Below the pieces are notes generated by a model. The model had not been told where the DNA came from. It saw only the letters and a program-made list of their open reading frames with translations, and made no database searches. A stretch of DNA of 42,430 bases from positions 1-42,430 of the forward strand of contig JAOACY010000056.1 in NCBI GenBank assembly GCA_026417615.1. Reading direction: 5' to 3'. This document shows positions 26,521-35,191 of the stretch, piece after piece; position 1 is the first letter of the stretch; each line of letters begins with the position of its first letter. This DNA is from Clostridia bacterium. Its GTDB lineage: Bacteria > Bacillota > Clostridia > Acetivibrionales > JAFADI01. Both the position numbers and the translations under genes were made by a program.

Positions 26521-27818
26521 AAATTTTATTAATCCAGACAATGGAGTATTTATATCCATTGGGCGGAGCTCATAAGGCTAATAGGATTCTGATGGAGACA
26601 CTGGCACAAAAAGGTCATGCCTGTCGTGTCATCTCTCGCTTGTCAGGAAGCCTTGAATACTTTTATGAACGTTTGTATCAAAACAAAGTTGATGATTCAG
26701 TGAAAACAATTAACGACAGGTGCTTGTGTTTCTGTAAAAATGGAGTGGATGTTTTTACAATTACAAAGGAGTTTTATTTGTTCTCATTTATCAAAGAGCA
26801 GAGCAAGGACTTTGAGCCTGACATTACAATTATTTCAGAGGATCATACCGGCTTGCTTATGGATACAGCCTTTGAAACAGCTTCACGAATTGTATACATA
26901 GCACATACTCAGGCTACATTACCATTCGGACCTGCTTTTTTTGGCGAAAACCCATGGCATTTGCGATTGTTCAAAAAGCTGCAAGGAGTTATTTCCGTCA
27001 GCAGGTTTATCAAAAATTACATATTGGAGTGGGCGGATGTCGATTCCGAAGTGATTTACTTTCCTTTTTACGGAAAAGAACCTTATTTTTCTCTGGGAAA
27101 TTTTGAAAACAAGTATGTTACTATTATTAATCCTTCCGGCATAAAAGGAATTGATATTTTCATTGCTCTGGCCCGGCATTTTTCAGATGTTAGCTTTGCA
27201 GCGGTACCAACCTGGTCAACTTCTGAGTCGGAACTGGAAATATTGAAGTCAATATCCAATATTACAATTTTAGAACCTCAGGAGGAAATTGACATTATCT
27301 ATAGGCAAACCAAAATACTTTTGGTACCCTCTCTATGGGGAGAAGCCTTTGGACAGGTGACAGTTGAAGCGATGCTGAGAGGTATTCCGGTAGTTTCCAG
27401 CAATGCCGGCGGTCTTCCCGAAGCAAAGCTTGGGGTGGATTATATCATACCAGTAAACCCAATTGTAAAATATATTCCTGATCAGTTTTCCTCAGCTTTT
27501 CCTCAGCCTGTTGTCCCGCAGCAGAATATCAAACCTTGGATTGATGCCTTGGACGTTCTGCTTCATAACAAACAGCATTACATGGAATTATCTGAAAAAT
27601 CTCGCCAAAAAGCCCTTGAATTTGCTAAAAGTATTAATATTGAAAATTTTGAGACTTTTTTTCAAAGGCTCATTGAAAGCACACCGTTAAATAATAAGCC
27701 TCCTGTTTGCAATGAAGATAAAAAGGCAAACATTCTCAGACAAATCGAGAAGCTCCCGCCCCAAACTAGGGAAAAGCTCCTTTTATCATTAACAAATAAA
27801 AGAAAGCAAAGCAAATGA
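26517..27818 (+). CDS. Family 4 glycosyltransferase (433 aa)
   Basis: GT-B fold. N-terminal Rossmann with MKILLIQTMEYLYPLGGAHKANRIL; C-terminal donor-binding domain with VPSLWGEAFGQVTVEAMLRG and SNAGGLPE, the E-x7-E signature of GT4 retaining enzymes. The start overlaps the preceding gene, with GGAGGAG before ATG. The last 40 residues (ILRQIEKLPPQTREKLLLSL) resemble linkers found at the ends of NRPS/PKS domains, so the protein may once have been fused to or docked with such a system. Substrate unknown. Could glycosylate the cluster product if the region works as one unit. Confidence 0.85.
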   Translation: MKILLIQTMEYLYPLGGAHKANRILMETLAQKGHACRVISRLSGSLEYFYERLYQNKVDDSVKTINDRCLCFCKNGVDVFTITKEFYLFSFIKEQSKDFEPDITIISEDHTGLLMDTAFETASRIVYIAHTQATLPFGPAFFGENPWHLRLFKKLQGVISVSRFIKNYILEWADVDSEVIYFPFYGKEPYFSLGNFENKYVTIINPSGIKGIDIFIALARHFSDVSFAAVPTWSTSESELEILKSISNITILEPQEEIDIIYRQTKILLVPSLWGEAFGQVTVEAMLRGIPVVSSNAGGLPEAKLGVDYIIPVNPIVKYIPDQFSSAFPQPVVPQQNIKPWIDALDVLLHNKQHYMELSEKSRQKALEFAKSINIENFETFFQRLIESTPLNNKPPVCNEDKKANILRQIEKLPPQTREKLLLSLTNKRKQSK

Positions 27819-27831
27819 AAAAGCACTCTGC

Positions 27832-28366
27832 TCAGCCTGCCTGATAGAACCTTGCATAACATCCGCCTGCAGAAAGCAGTTCTTCATGTGTTCCATACTC
27901 GGCAATTGCACCCTTGTCCATCACGTAAACCCTGTCGCAATATCTAACGGTATTAAGTCTGTGAGCTATTATTATTTGTGTAACATCACCCTTCAAATAC
28001 TCCAAAATATTTAATATTGCTTTTTCTGTCACAGAATCAAGGTTGCTGGTCGCCTCATCCAGAATAATAATATCAGGCTTCATTAATAGTGCTCTGGCAA
28101 ATGCAATTCTTTGCTTCTGACCGCTTGATAAATTTGAACCGTTTTCCTCAAGAATCGTATTATAACCTGAAGACATATTCTCGATAAAATCGTGGCAATG
28201 TGCCATTTTAGAAACAGATACTATATCCTCAATAGATGCTTCAGGAACACCAAGAGATATATTATCTTTTACCGAAGCGCTTATGAGGAAAACATCCCCT
28301 GATATATATGCTATCCTTTTTCTAATAATGTCCAGGGATATTTGTGAAATGTCAATTCCCCTATAA
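27832..28366 (-). pseudogene. 5'-truncated ABC exporter ATPase
   Basis: The frame is open from about 28366 but has no start or Walker A. It begins YRGIDISQISLDIIRKRIAYI and has the Q-loop region ISGDVFLISASVKDNISLG. Then come the signature LSSGQKQR, Walker B IIILDEATSNLD and the H-loop IIAHRLNTV, ending GGCYARFYQAG. This is the end of a fused membrane/ATPase exporter of the HlyB/MsbA class (often with C39 peptidase in bacteriocin clusters). The membrane part and Walker A are absent; an in-frame TAG sits just upstream. A protein from the ATG at 28206 would be non-functional. Confidence 0.8.
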
Positions 28367-28387
28367 AACTAATCCGGCCAAAGATTT

Positions 28388-30169
28388 TCAATTATCTGCA
28401 ATGCAATAATATCCATTTTTATCTACATATCCCTTTGCACCCGTTTTTATCATTTTGCAGCTACTATCAATGATATCAGTGCAGAGCATGTTATTGTACT
28501 CGTCCGCATTATAATAACATACCATACTTACAGCATCACCACAAAGCCAGATGTCTCCTGTTTTTCCTGCGCTGATGATTTTTCTGTCTGAATCCAATAT
28601 GTAAATCCTGGTATTTCTCATGGGCTTGCCAATGGGAATATGGCTCAAATACTCCTCGGTTTTTTTATCCAGGCTAAACATTGCTGAAGGAATGGTAGTT
28701 CCTGCAAAACTATGCAAAATATGAATACTAGAGGTTTCAAACATTAGGAAGAACTCCTTTATTAACTTTCTGTCCAGTCCTCCGCTGGGTGTTAGTATAT
28801 GTTTAGCCCTCATTGTAGCATGGGGATTCTGCCTTTTATATTCAATCAAATAATAAATCATATGAGGAGTGACATCACATACATCCACCTTGTTTAGCCA
28901 CGATACAAAAGATCGGGGACTGAACACGGCTTTCAACGGAATAATATTGAGAGTGTGCCCGTAAAGCAAGGCTGAATAAATCTGCTGAACTGAAGAATAA
29001 CAGCTAAACATTGAGGTTACTCCAATTTCCAAATGCTCTTTATCAAGCTTGTCAAATACTTCAGCTTTAATTCCTGTCGCTGAATTGGCTGCAAGTCTGC
29101 TGTTAATTAAAACCCTTTCAGGATCTCCGGGCAGCTTTGCCGCTATATTAGCCGCTTGTACCGCACCTTCATATAAATGCTTCTCATCGAAGGGCAAATA
29201 ACTTAGTCCTGCTTTAAGTATTCCCAAAAAAGATATAATATCATCTGCCGTTCGGTTGCATTTAACCGTAAAATAATCCTCAGCGCTTAATCTATATTGA
29301 AGAACATTGCAGGCAACAGCATCAGATTTTTCATCCAGTTCCTTATATGTTACGAAGCTGTTATCACAACGAACAGCTACTCGTTGCGGAAAGAATGTTG
29401 CGACTCTATTCAGTGTTTTTCCAATAGATTTGGTTGTTTCCTTGCAACTCAACGAAAACAAATATTTCATGTTTTTTTTGTTATTCACATTGCAATATTT
29501 TGTTTGTGCTTTATATATATAACAGCTGCGATTGGTGTCGTTAGCATATTTTATCCAATCCACCAGTTGTTTTCCATCAAATTTGTTTTTGCAAGCTTGT
29601 GCAAAGTCATATAGCAATTTTCCAGACACTGCTATTGTGCCACATCCAATATAATTGTTAAAAACTTTAGAAGGCTTTTCAATTGCTTCTGTAATCAATC
29701 CATTTTCATCAAAGCAGACAGTATAATTTTCCATTATCCTGCTTTCATCTTCTGAAAATATTACTACAGGCGTTACTGAAGATTTCCTACTTCTATGCTC
29801 TGTTATAAGGCTTGAATAATCCAATTCCTCATAAAACTCATCTGCAAGATTAATAATAATTTCTTCATGGGACATATATTTCAAATGTGATACGGAGTAA
29901 ACGGCATTTATTATTCCAGGGCTATTTCTATCCTGAATATGATACTCAATAGGAATCCCGTTGTAATCATAGCCAAAATATGCTTGTATGTCTTGTTCGC
30001 CTGCTTTAACAACAATGTATAATCTGTTCAGGCCATGACATTTTGACAGCAGCTGCAGCTTTTTGTCAAGCAAGGGCTTGCCTTCAAAAGGCAGCATGCA
30101 TTTGCTGCTGCAGGAATATATATCTGCAATACGACTCCCGTTTCCAGCTGCCAGAATAATCGCAACCAC
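28388..30169 (-). CDS. Sugar-phosphate nucleotidyltransferase fused to a degenerate NRPS adenylation domain (593 aa)
   Basis: Starts at GTG after AAGGAGG. Residues 1-240 are a nucleotidyltransferase: IILAAGNGSRI, KCMLPFEGKPLLDKK and the metal-site segment INLADEFYE. Residues 245-593 follow an adenylation domain: A1 FVTYKEL, A2 LGILKAGLSYLPFD, an A4-like SMFSCYSSVQQIYSALLYG, A5-like SFAGTTIPS, A6 GDIWLCGDAV, A7 KTGAKGYV. The A3 P-loop (SGTTGxPK) is absent, the A2-A4 interval is shortened, and the A7 Asp (TGD) is Ala578. It stops right at A8 (YYCIADN). The first domain looks active; the second should not adenylate. It is the last gene of the minus-strand cluster, 11 bp after the GT1 gene. Confidence 0.8.
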   Translation of the reverse strand: MVAIILAAGNGSRIADIYSCSSKCMLPFEGKPLLDKKLQLLSKCHGLNRLYIVVKAGEQDIQAYFGYDYNGIPIEYHIQDRNSPGIINAVYSVSHLKYMSHEEIIINLADEFYEELDYSSLITEHRSRKSSVTPVVIFSEDESRIMENYTVCFDENGLITEAIEKPSKVFNNYIGCGTIAVSGKLLYDFAQACKNKFDGKQLVDWIKYANDTNRSCYIYKAQTKYCNVNNKKNMKYLFSLSCKETTKSIGKTLNRVATFFPQRVAVRCDNSFVTYKELDEKSDAVACNVLQYRLSAEDYFTVKCNRTADDIISFLGILKAGLSYLPFDEKHLYEGAVQAANIAAKLPGDPERVLINSRLAANSATGIKAEVFDKLDKEHLEIGVTSMFSCYSSVQQIYSALLYGHTLNIIPLKAVFSPRSFVSWLNKVDVCDVTPHMIYYLIEYKRQNPHATMRAKHILTPSGGLDRKLIKEFFLMFETSSIHILHSFAGTTIPSAMFSLDKKTEEYLSHIPIGKPMRNTRIYILDSDRKIISAGKTGDIWLCGDAVSMVCYYNADEYNNMLCTDIIDSSCKMIKTGAKGYVDKNGYYCIADN

Positions 30170-30180
30170 AATCTGCCTCC

Positions 30181-31443
30181 TTAATAATTAATAGACCATT
30201 GTTTTTTAAGTCCTATTTCATCAAGTATTCTGAAAATTCCAGCCTTGTCCCATTGCTCCTGTAATTTGCAGGCAATGAAATTAACCCCGTCAGCATATTC
30301 ATCCATGTGTGATATAATTTCATGAGTTTTATATAAAATCTCCTCCTGATTCAAAGGCCTGTTTTCTATGAGAAGTCCCGCATGCGACTTTTCTATAGCT
30401 TTCCCTACCTGATAATCAGGGAAATTCGCCGGTATTACAAGCAAAGGAGTTCTATTGAGCAGAGCTTCGCGGACACCCGTTATGCCGCCGTGTGTAACAA
30501 AAACCGAAGCTTTGGCAAGGAATTCCTGTTGGTTGCAATAAAGCATTGTTTTAATATTTTCATTTGAAATATCATTAATAGTCATTTGAGCTTTTTTGTT
30601 GCTTCCAAAGCTGGCAAAAACCAGTCTGTCAATTTTCTCAAAAGCCTTTAAGGTCATATGCAACAGTTTGATTCCGTAAGCATCGCTCATTGTTCCGCGG
30701 GAGACATATATACTGCCATCCTTTTTTATACTGTTTTCAGGGTGTTTTAAATTATAGCCAAGATATGTTTTATTGCCTGAAACCATCTCCGGTTCATCCT
30801 GAAGAGCTGTGCAGTGATAAGCATACGCTTTTTTTTCTGCCTGTGAAAATCCATAAGTATGAGACAGCTTCTTTCTAAGCCTTTCAGTTTTCCTGATAAT
30901 TGTATTTATCAATTCTATTGAGGGTTTATTATCAACCTCCTGAATTATAATATTTGACACAAAATCCCTCCAGCTTTTACTCTTTAATAAATCCTCAGGT
31001 TCCCAAACGGAGCAGTTCAGTTCAATGCATTTAACATCAAGCTTTGCTGCTATTTCCCATGCAAAAAAAGCAAAAGAATCAACCAAAATATAATCAGGTT
31101 TATAACTTTTCATTTTGTCAAGGTACAATTCACAAAACAACCGGGTAATTTGGCTCACTTTATACTCTCTCATCTTTATAACATCTTCATTAAGTATATA
31201 CGAATAATAATGGTTAGCCGGGTTTTCCGATTTATTTTCAGTATTTGACTGAATTCTTAAAAAATCATTTATAAATTCGGGATAAGGCTCAAACACTGTA
31301 TTTTCCCCAAATAAGACATTGCAAAGATATTCCATGCTGCCAAAAATCATCAATTCCGCTCCATTATTCTCCAGCTCGGAAAGCAGCTGAATATTCGGGA
31401 AAATATGGCCTGCATATGGGAAAGTAAAAAAAACTATTTTCAT
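30181..31443 (-). CDS. UDP-glycosyltransferase, GT1/macrolide type (420 aa)
   Basis: N-terminus MKIVFFTFPYAGHIFPNIQL is typical of GT1 enzymes that bind acceptors. The C-terminal donor domain has FVTHGGITGVREALLNRTPLLVIP, with the HGG motif and the following conserved Pro. Length is normal. Start overlaps the 135-aa gene (ATGA). It could glycosylate the cluster's peptide or a lipid; together with the nucleotidyltransferase domain next to it, it suggests a sugar decoration. Acceptor not predictable. Confidence 0.9.
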   Translation of the reverse strand: MKIVFFTFPYAGHIFPNIQLLSELENNGAELMIFGSMEYLCNVLFGENTVFEPYPEFINDFLRIQSNTENKSENPANHYYSYILNEDVIKMREYKVSQITRLFCELYLDKMKSYKPDYILVDSFAFFAWEIAAKLDVKCIELNCSVWEPEDLLKSKSWRDFVSNIIIQEVDNKPSIELINTIIRKTERLRKKLSHTYGFSQAEKKAYAYHCTALQDEPEMVSGNKTYLGYNLKHPENSIKKDGSIYVSRGTMSDAYGIKLLHMTLKAFEKIDRLVFASFGSNKKAQMTINDISNENIKTMLYCNQQEFLAKASVFVTHGGITGVREALLNRTPLLVIPANFPDYQVGKAIEKSHAGLLIENRPLNQEEILYKTHEIISHMDEYADGVNFIACKLQEQWDKAGIFRILDEIGLKKQWSINY

Positions 31444-31847
31444 AAACCATATACCTTTTCTATTTCATGCTCAGGGATATATACTAATGTTTCCTGTACA
31501 GCACTGGTTGATATCCAATAACCCTCTCTGAAGGGTATCCCCTCTGGCAGCTGCTTTAGGTTTTGCCCTCTGAATGAAACGCCACCCTTAACCCTTATAA
31601 GAACAACGTCTTCTTGAGGAATATCCAAATCATATTCCGGTTTTTCCTTTAAATCAGTTTCTATCCTTGTTGCAGATGTTCCATCCAAAAAGAATATTTT
31701 TTTTATTCTGTTTGTATTGAAGTACAAGCATATATCACTTGAAGGGCTAGGCTTGATTCCTGTCCATAATGCTTTGTCATTATAGTCAGACAGCAATTTC
31801 CCCGCATACATTACACCGCTTATACACACAATTAATGCAAAGTCCAT
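31440..31847 (-). CDS. Cluster protein of unknown function (135 aa)
   Basis: No family recognised. Start ATG follows GGAGG, and the gene is 2 bp from the radical SAM gene and overlaps the GT1 gene by 4 bp, so it is certainly translated with them. It opens MDFALIVCISGVMYAGKLLSDYNDK, where a short hydrophobic segment is followed by a soluble beta-rich body (DICLYFNTNRIKKIFFLDG, DVVLIRVKGGVSFRG, GIPFREGYWISTS). A small partner or carrier for the neighbouring enzyme is possible. Confidence 0.7.
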   Translation of the reverse strand: MDFALIVCISGVMYAGKLLSDYNDKALWTGIKPSPSSDICLYFNTNRIKKIFFLDGTSATRIETDLKEKPEYDLDIPQEDVVLIRVKGGVSFRGQNLKQLPEGIPFREGYWISTSAVQETLVYIPEHEIEKVYGL

Positions 31848-31849
31848 TA

Positions 31850-33163
31850 CTAACCTCCGATATTATAAATTTTTACTGCCCGAGAGTTAAAACGGTTTAA
31901 ATCGTCTCTGTCAAAATTTTTAGTTCTTACAACAGGGCCATACATGTCAAGCTCGGCAAAGGTTTTTGCTGTAAGCTCCATACCCAATTCATCCATGTTT
32001 TCATACTGGTATGTTCCAGGAAAAGGGGTATTCAATGCATATGCTATCTCAATCATGTCTCCGTACATCTCCTTAAGCTTTTCCATCATATTCACCGTAT
32101 CCTCCATGGTTTGCAAGGTGTCGCAGTAATGGCCGAATATAAAGCTGGTTACAACAGGTATGCCGGTTTTTATGGTTTTGTCTATTATTTCATAAGCCTG
32201 AGAAAGCTCGATTTCTTTTCTTATGTTGTTTAGAACCTCCTGATTTCCACTCTCAATTCCAAATTGAATGCGCTCGCACCCAGCAGCCTTCAGACCCTCC
32301 AAAATACTGCTGTTCCTATACAGAGAATCCACCCTTGATTCGCACCTCCAATGAAACTTTACCTTACATTGGCTGTATAGCTGGATGAAGGTCTCAAGCC
32401 TTTTGCGGAAAACTGTGAAGGTGTCGTCGCAATAAAAAATTTGATGCAGATTGGCGCACACTTCGTTTATATATAATGATTCAAGAAAAACATTGGTTAT
32501 CTCCCTCATACGGTATTTACCTCCAGACATTGAGGGAGCGGCGCAATAAATGCATTTTCCGGGACATCCCCTGCTTGAGTATACAGTAGGCAATCCGGCT
32601 GAAAAGCTCTTTTCCACATAATCTCTGTTAATAATCGGCAGCAAGTCTATATTAGTTACAAAGCGCCTTGGCTGCCCGTTTTTATACTCGCCGTCCTCAC
32701 CAATATAAACAATCCCCTGGATATCTTCAAAAGGTATAAGCTTCCCATTTGTTCTTAAAGCCTCTGCCAGCTCCAGTGCATTGTGTTCTCCATCACCCAC
32801 AAGAATGTAATCTACAAATCTCTTCCGTTTGCAATATTCTGTGTCCAGTGTAGGGTGAGGGCCTCCAAGCACCAGCGGTATATTTCTGAAGCGTTTTTTC
32901 AGGTATTTGCAAATGATAAAAACATTATCAATATTTTCTGTATAAACTGAAAACCCAATATATAATGGTTTAACACGTTCTATCAGACCATCGATCTCAG
33001 ATGTATCATAATTCCTGGCGCTGAAATCCAGCACTTCTACATTGTAACCATGCAATCTGAGGGTATTGGCAATGGACAAAACACCCAGAGGAGGCATATA
33101 ATTTGTCCTTGCCTGTTCTTTATTATCATTGCTGGACTTAACTATAAACACTATGCTATGCAT
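31850..33163 (-). CDS. Cobalamin-type radical SAM enzyme (437 aa)
   Basis: Residues 20-140 are a B12-binding-like Rossmann domain of the BchE group (MPPLGVLSIANTLRLHGYNV, LVLGGPHPTL, DYILVGDGEH). The radical SAM core starts with SSRGCPGKCIYC, where Cys200, Cys204 and Cys207 bind the 4Fe-4S cluster. ERIQFGIESGNQEVLNNIRK and VVTSFIFGHY are later barrel motifs. Such enzymes do methylations, cyclisations or oxidations; the short region after the barrel gives no specific hint. In the cluster it may modify the peptide core. The classical DxHxxG lower-ligand motif is not obvious. Start ATG after AAGGGGG. Confidence 0.92.
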   Translation of the reverse strand: MHSIVFIVKSSNDNKEQARTNYMPPLGVLSIANTLRLHGYNVEVLDFSARNYDTSEIDGLIERVKPLYIGFSVYTENIDNVFIICKYLKKRFRNIPLVLGGPHPTLDTEYCKRKRFVDYILVGDGEHNALELAEALRTNGKLIPFEDIQGIVYIGEDGEYKNGQPRRFVTNIDLLPIINRDYVEKSFSAGLPTVYSSRGCPGKCIYCAAPSMSGGKYRMREITNVFLESLYINEVCANLHQIFYCDDTFTVFRKRLETFIQLYSQCKVKFHWRCESRVDSLYRNSSILEGLKAAGCERIQFGIESGNQEVLNNIRKEIELSQAYEIIDKTIKTGIPVVTSFIFGHYCDTLQTMEDTVNMMEKLKEMYGDMIEIAYALNTPFPGTYQYENMDELGMELTAKTFAELDMYGPVVRTKNFDRDDLNRFNSRAVKIYNIGG

Positions 33164-33187
33164 ATTTTCCCCCTTGCGTATTGTAAA

Positions 33188-33949
33188 CTATAGACAGGTA
33201 TATCCGCCGTCTACAACCAGATTATGACCTGTGATCATTGAAGCTCTGTCACTGCTTATAAAAAGCACCGCATTCGAAACGTCATTCAATGAGGCATATC
33301 TGTGCAACGGTATTTTATTAAGCATATTTCTTTTTTCTCTCGGACTCATCAGATACTCTTCATTATCCTTGTGCATAATGTACGTTGGCGAAACAGCGTT
33401 TATCCTTACATCAAAAACAGACCAGTCTGCCGTAAGCGCACGAACCAGTCCGATAATTCCTGTTTTACTGGAGCAATAAGCAGTTCGCATAATATTTCCC
33501 ACAACGCCATGCTGGGAGGAAATAAAAACAACATTCCCTCTGCGGTTAATTAAAGACGCTTGTCCTATTAGCTTTGTCAGAAAAAAGCTTCCCTTAAGAT
33601 TGACATCTAAAACCATATCCCAAACTTCTTCATCCATTTCATTGGTTTTCCTCAAAATATTCAAGCCAGCGTTATTAACAAGAATATCCACCATTATTCC
33701 TTCACCGTTTATATCCTCAACAGCCCGACTGATATCCTCCAGCTTCCTGAAATCTGCAGTATAAGTTTTGGTGGCAACCCTTCCTTCAAAGCGCTTTTCC
33801 ATTTCTTTCAGTTGTTTTTCCCTGTCCGGGCTGTCAATGAGCAGCAGCATATGGGCACCTGAATTGCAATAATCCTCTGCCAGCTGTATCCCCAAATGTC
33901 CTGTAGCTCCGCTTATCAATATGTTTTTGCCTTCAAACCTGATATCCAT
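33188..33949 (-). CDS. Short-chain dehydrogenase/reductase, candidate C-terminal Thr oxidase of a daptide-like pathway (253 aa)
   Basis: Classical SDR: cofactor loop LISGATGHLGIQLAEDY, NNAGLNI, catalytic Ser in VVFISSQHG and AYCSSKTG (Tyr-x3-Lys), and VVDGGYTCL at the C-terminus. In daptides the C-terminal Thr is oxidised and loses CO2, leaving a ketone; oxidation of the Thr hydroxyl to a beta-keto acid by an NAD(P) enzyme such as this would do it. That assignment is inference from cluster content. It lies between the ABC permease and the radical SAM gene. Confidence 0.9.
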   Translation of the reverse strand: MDIRFEGKNILISGATGHLGIQLAEDYCNSGAHMLLLIDSPDREKQLKEMEKRFEGRVATKTYTADFRKLEDISRAVEDINGEGIMVDILVNNAGLNILRKTNEMDEEVWDMVLDVNLKGSFFLTKLIGQASLINRRGNVVFISSQHGVVGNIMRTAYCSSKTGIIGLVRALTADWSVFDVRINAVSPTYIMHKDNEEYLMSPREKRNMLNKIPLHRYASLNDVSNAVLFISSDRASMITGHNLVVDGGYTCL

Positions 33950-33973
33950 AAACTCTCACCATTTTTCCTGTTA

Positions 33974-35191
33974 TTATTTCTTTTTAGTTTTATATGAGAA
34001 ATCCTTTAAATTCCCGTAGAAGGTAATACCCCTAGCAAACAGGTGTGCGCCTGTAATTGCAAGAAGAACTGCCGTTGCCGCTAATATTGATAACGCAGCT
34101 ATCAGCTGACCAGTGCCGGCAAAGCCAAACGCATATCTCACAAACATCACTGAAGGCGATGTCAAAGGTATAAATGAAAAAATCCTTGTAGTCATTGAAT
34201 CGTCTATTGCTGCCATTACAGAAAGAAAATACTGTGAAAGCCCTACAAATGCTATAGGAACCGAAATTGCCGTAATATCTTCAGACTTGCTCACAATAGA
34301 CACCATGGCGGTGTTAATGAAGGAATAAACAAAAAAGCCCAATAAAAACAAAAGTATGTATGCCGCAATTGTATTGACTTGCAACGTATTTAAGTTAATG
34401 CCCGCAGTACTGCTTATTTTTTCAAAATCTATATTTGCTGCGAATTTGGTAATGAATACGGTGAAAATTACACAACACAGCTGAAGCAGAGGTATAAAGC
34501 AGTATGAAAGGTTTACCCCGGCATATAGCGGTAGGGGCTTTACGGATGTAATAAAAATCTCCATGACCCTGTTGGTTTTCAAATAAGCAATCTCATTGGA
34601 AGCAGCACTTGAATACATGATAATGAAAACTACCATTAAAATGAACATGACAAGAACTATGCCGAACCTTCCCCTATCGTCGGAAGGATTTGTAATCTTT
34701 ATTTCAATATGTGGATTTATCTCAGCCAGCAATTCTTTTGAAATTCCTGATTGGGCTATTTTTTCAGCCTGATACACCTGCTTTGTCAGGCTTTGAAGCA
34801 AAGTTGCATCAAAATAGCTGATTTTCCCTTTGTCAATAAGATTCATAATAATTGCGCCGTTTTCTTCTCTGTATACCAAAATAGGAATCTCCTTTTGTTT
34901 TGCTTCAGAAATTATTTCTTTAATTGATTTATTACTGTCAATCAAGGTGAAATCCAGCTTTATATTTCCCAAGGAATAATTTTGAAACGCTTCATTGTTT
35001 AATGTGTTTTTTAATCGGCTTGTCTGGTTCACAATATAAAGGGTGGTTTTTTTCGCATTTGATACCGAATATTTCAACCCCATTAAAGAAAAAGCCGAGG
35101 CAACGCAGAGGAAAAGTGTTACAAATAAAAACACCTTGCTTTGCAATTGTTTCTTTAAATAAAACATAAAAACAGTGTTAAAATCTTTCAT
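33974..35191 (-). CDS. ABC-2 type permease (405 aa)
   Basis: The start is set at ATG 35189-35191 (MKDFNTVFMFYLKK) after AGGTGG; the gene begins inside the end of the ATPase gene. One N-terminal helix (VFLFVTLFLCVASAFSLMG), an extracellular domain of about 140 residues (LDFTLIDSNKSIKEII...), then five or six helices from residue 185 on. This is the NatB/YhaP-type half of a peptide or drug exporter. Pairs with the ATPase encoded immediately upstream. Likely exports the mature peptide or gives immunity. Confidence 0.92.
   Translation of the reverse strand: MKDFNTVFMFYLKKQLQSKVFLFVTLFLCVASAFSLMGLKYSVSNAKKTTLYIVNQTSRLKNTLNNEAFQNYSLGNIKLDFTLIDSNKSIKEIISEAKQKEIPILVYREENGAIIMNLIDKGKISYFDATLLQSLTKQVYQAEKIAQSGISKELLAEINPHIEIKITNPSDDRGRFGIVLVMFILMVVFIIMYSSAASNEIAYLKTNRVMEIFITSVKPLPLYAGVNLSYCFIPLLQLCCVIFTVFITKFAANIDFEKISSTAGINLNTLQVNTIAAYILLFLLGFFVYSFINTAMVSIVSKSEDITAISVPIAFVGLSQYFLSVMAAIDDSMTTRIFSFIPLTSPSVMFVRYAFGFAGTGQLIAALSILAATAVLLAITGAHLFARGITFYGNLKDFSYKTKKK

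Noticed and set aside
25882-30169. Functional NRPS module producing a peptide
   Set aside because: A3 is missing, A7 Asp, A10 Lys and the carrier Ser are replaced, and there is no condensation or thioesterase domain.
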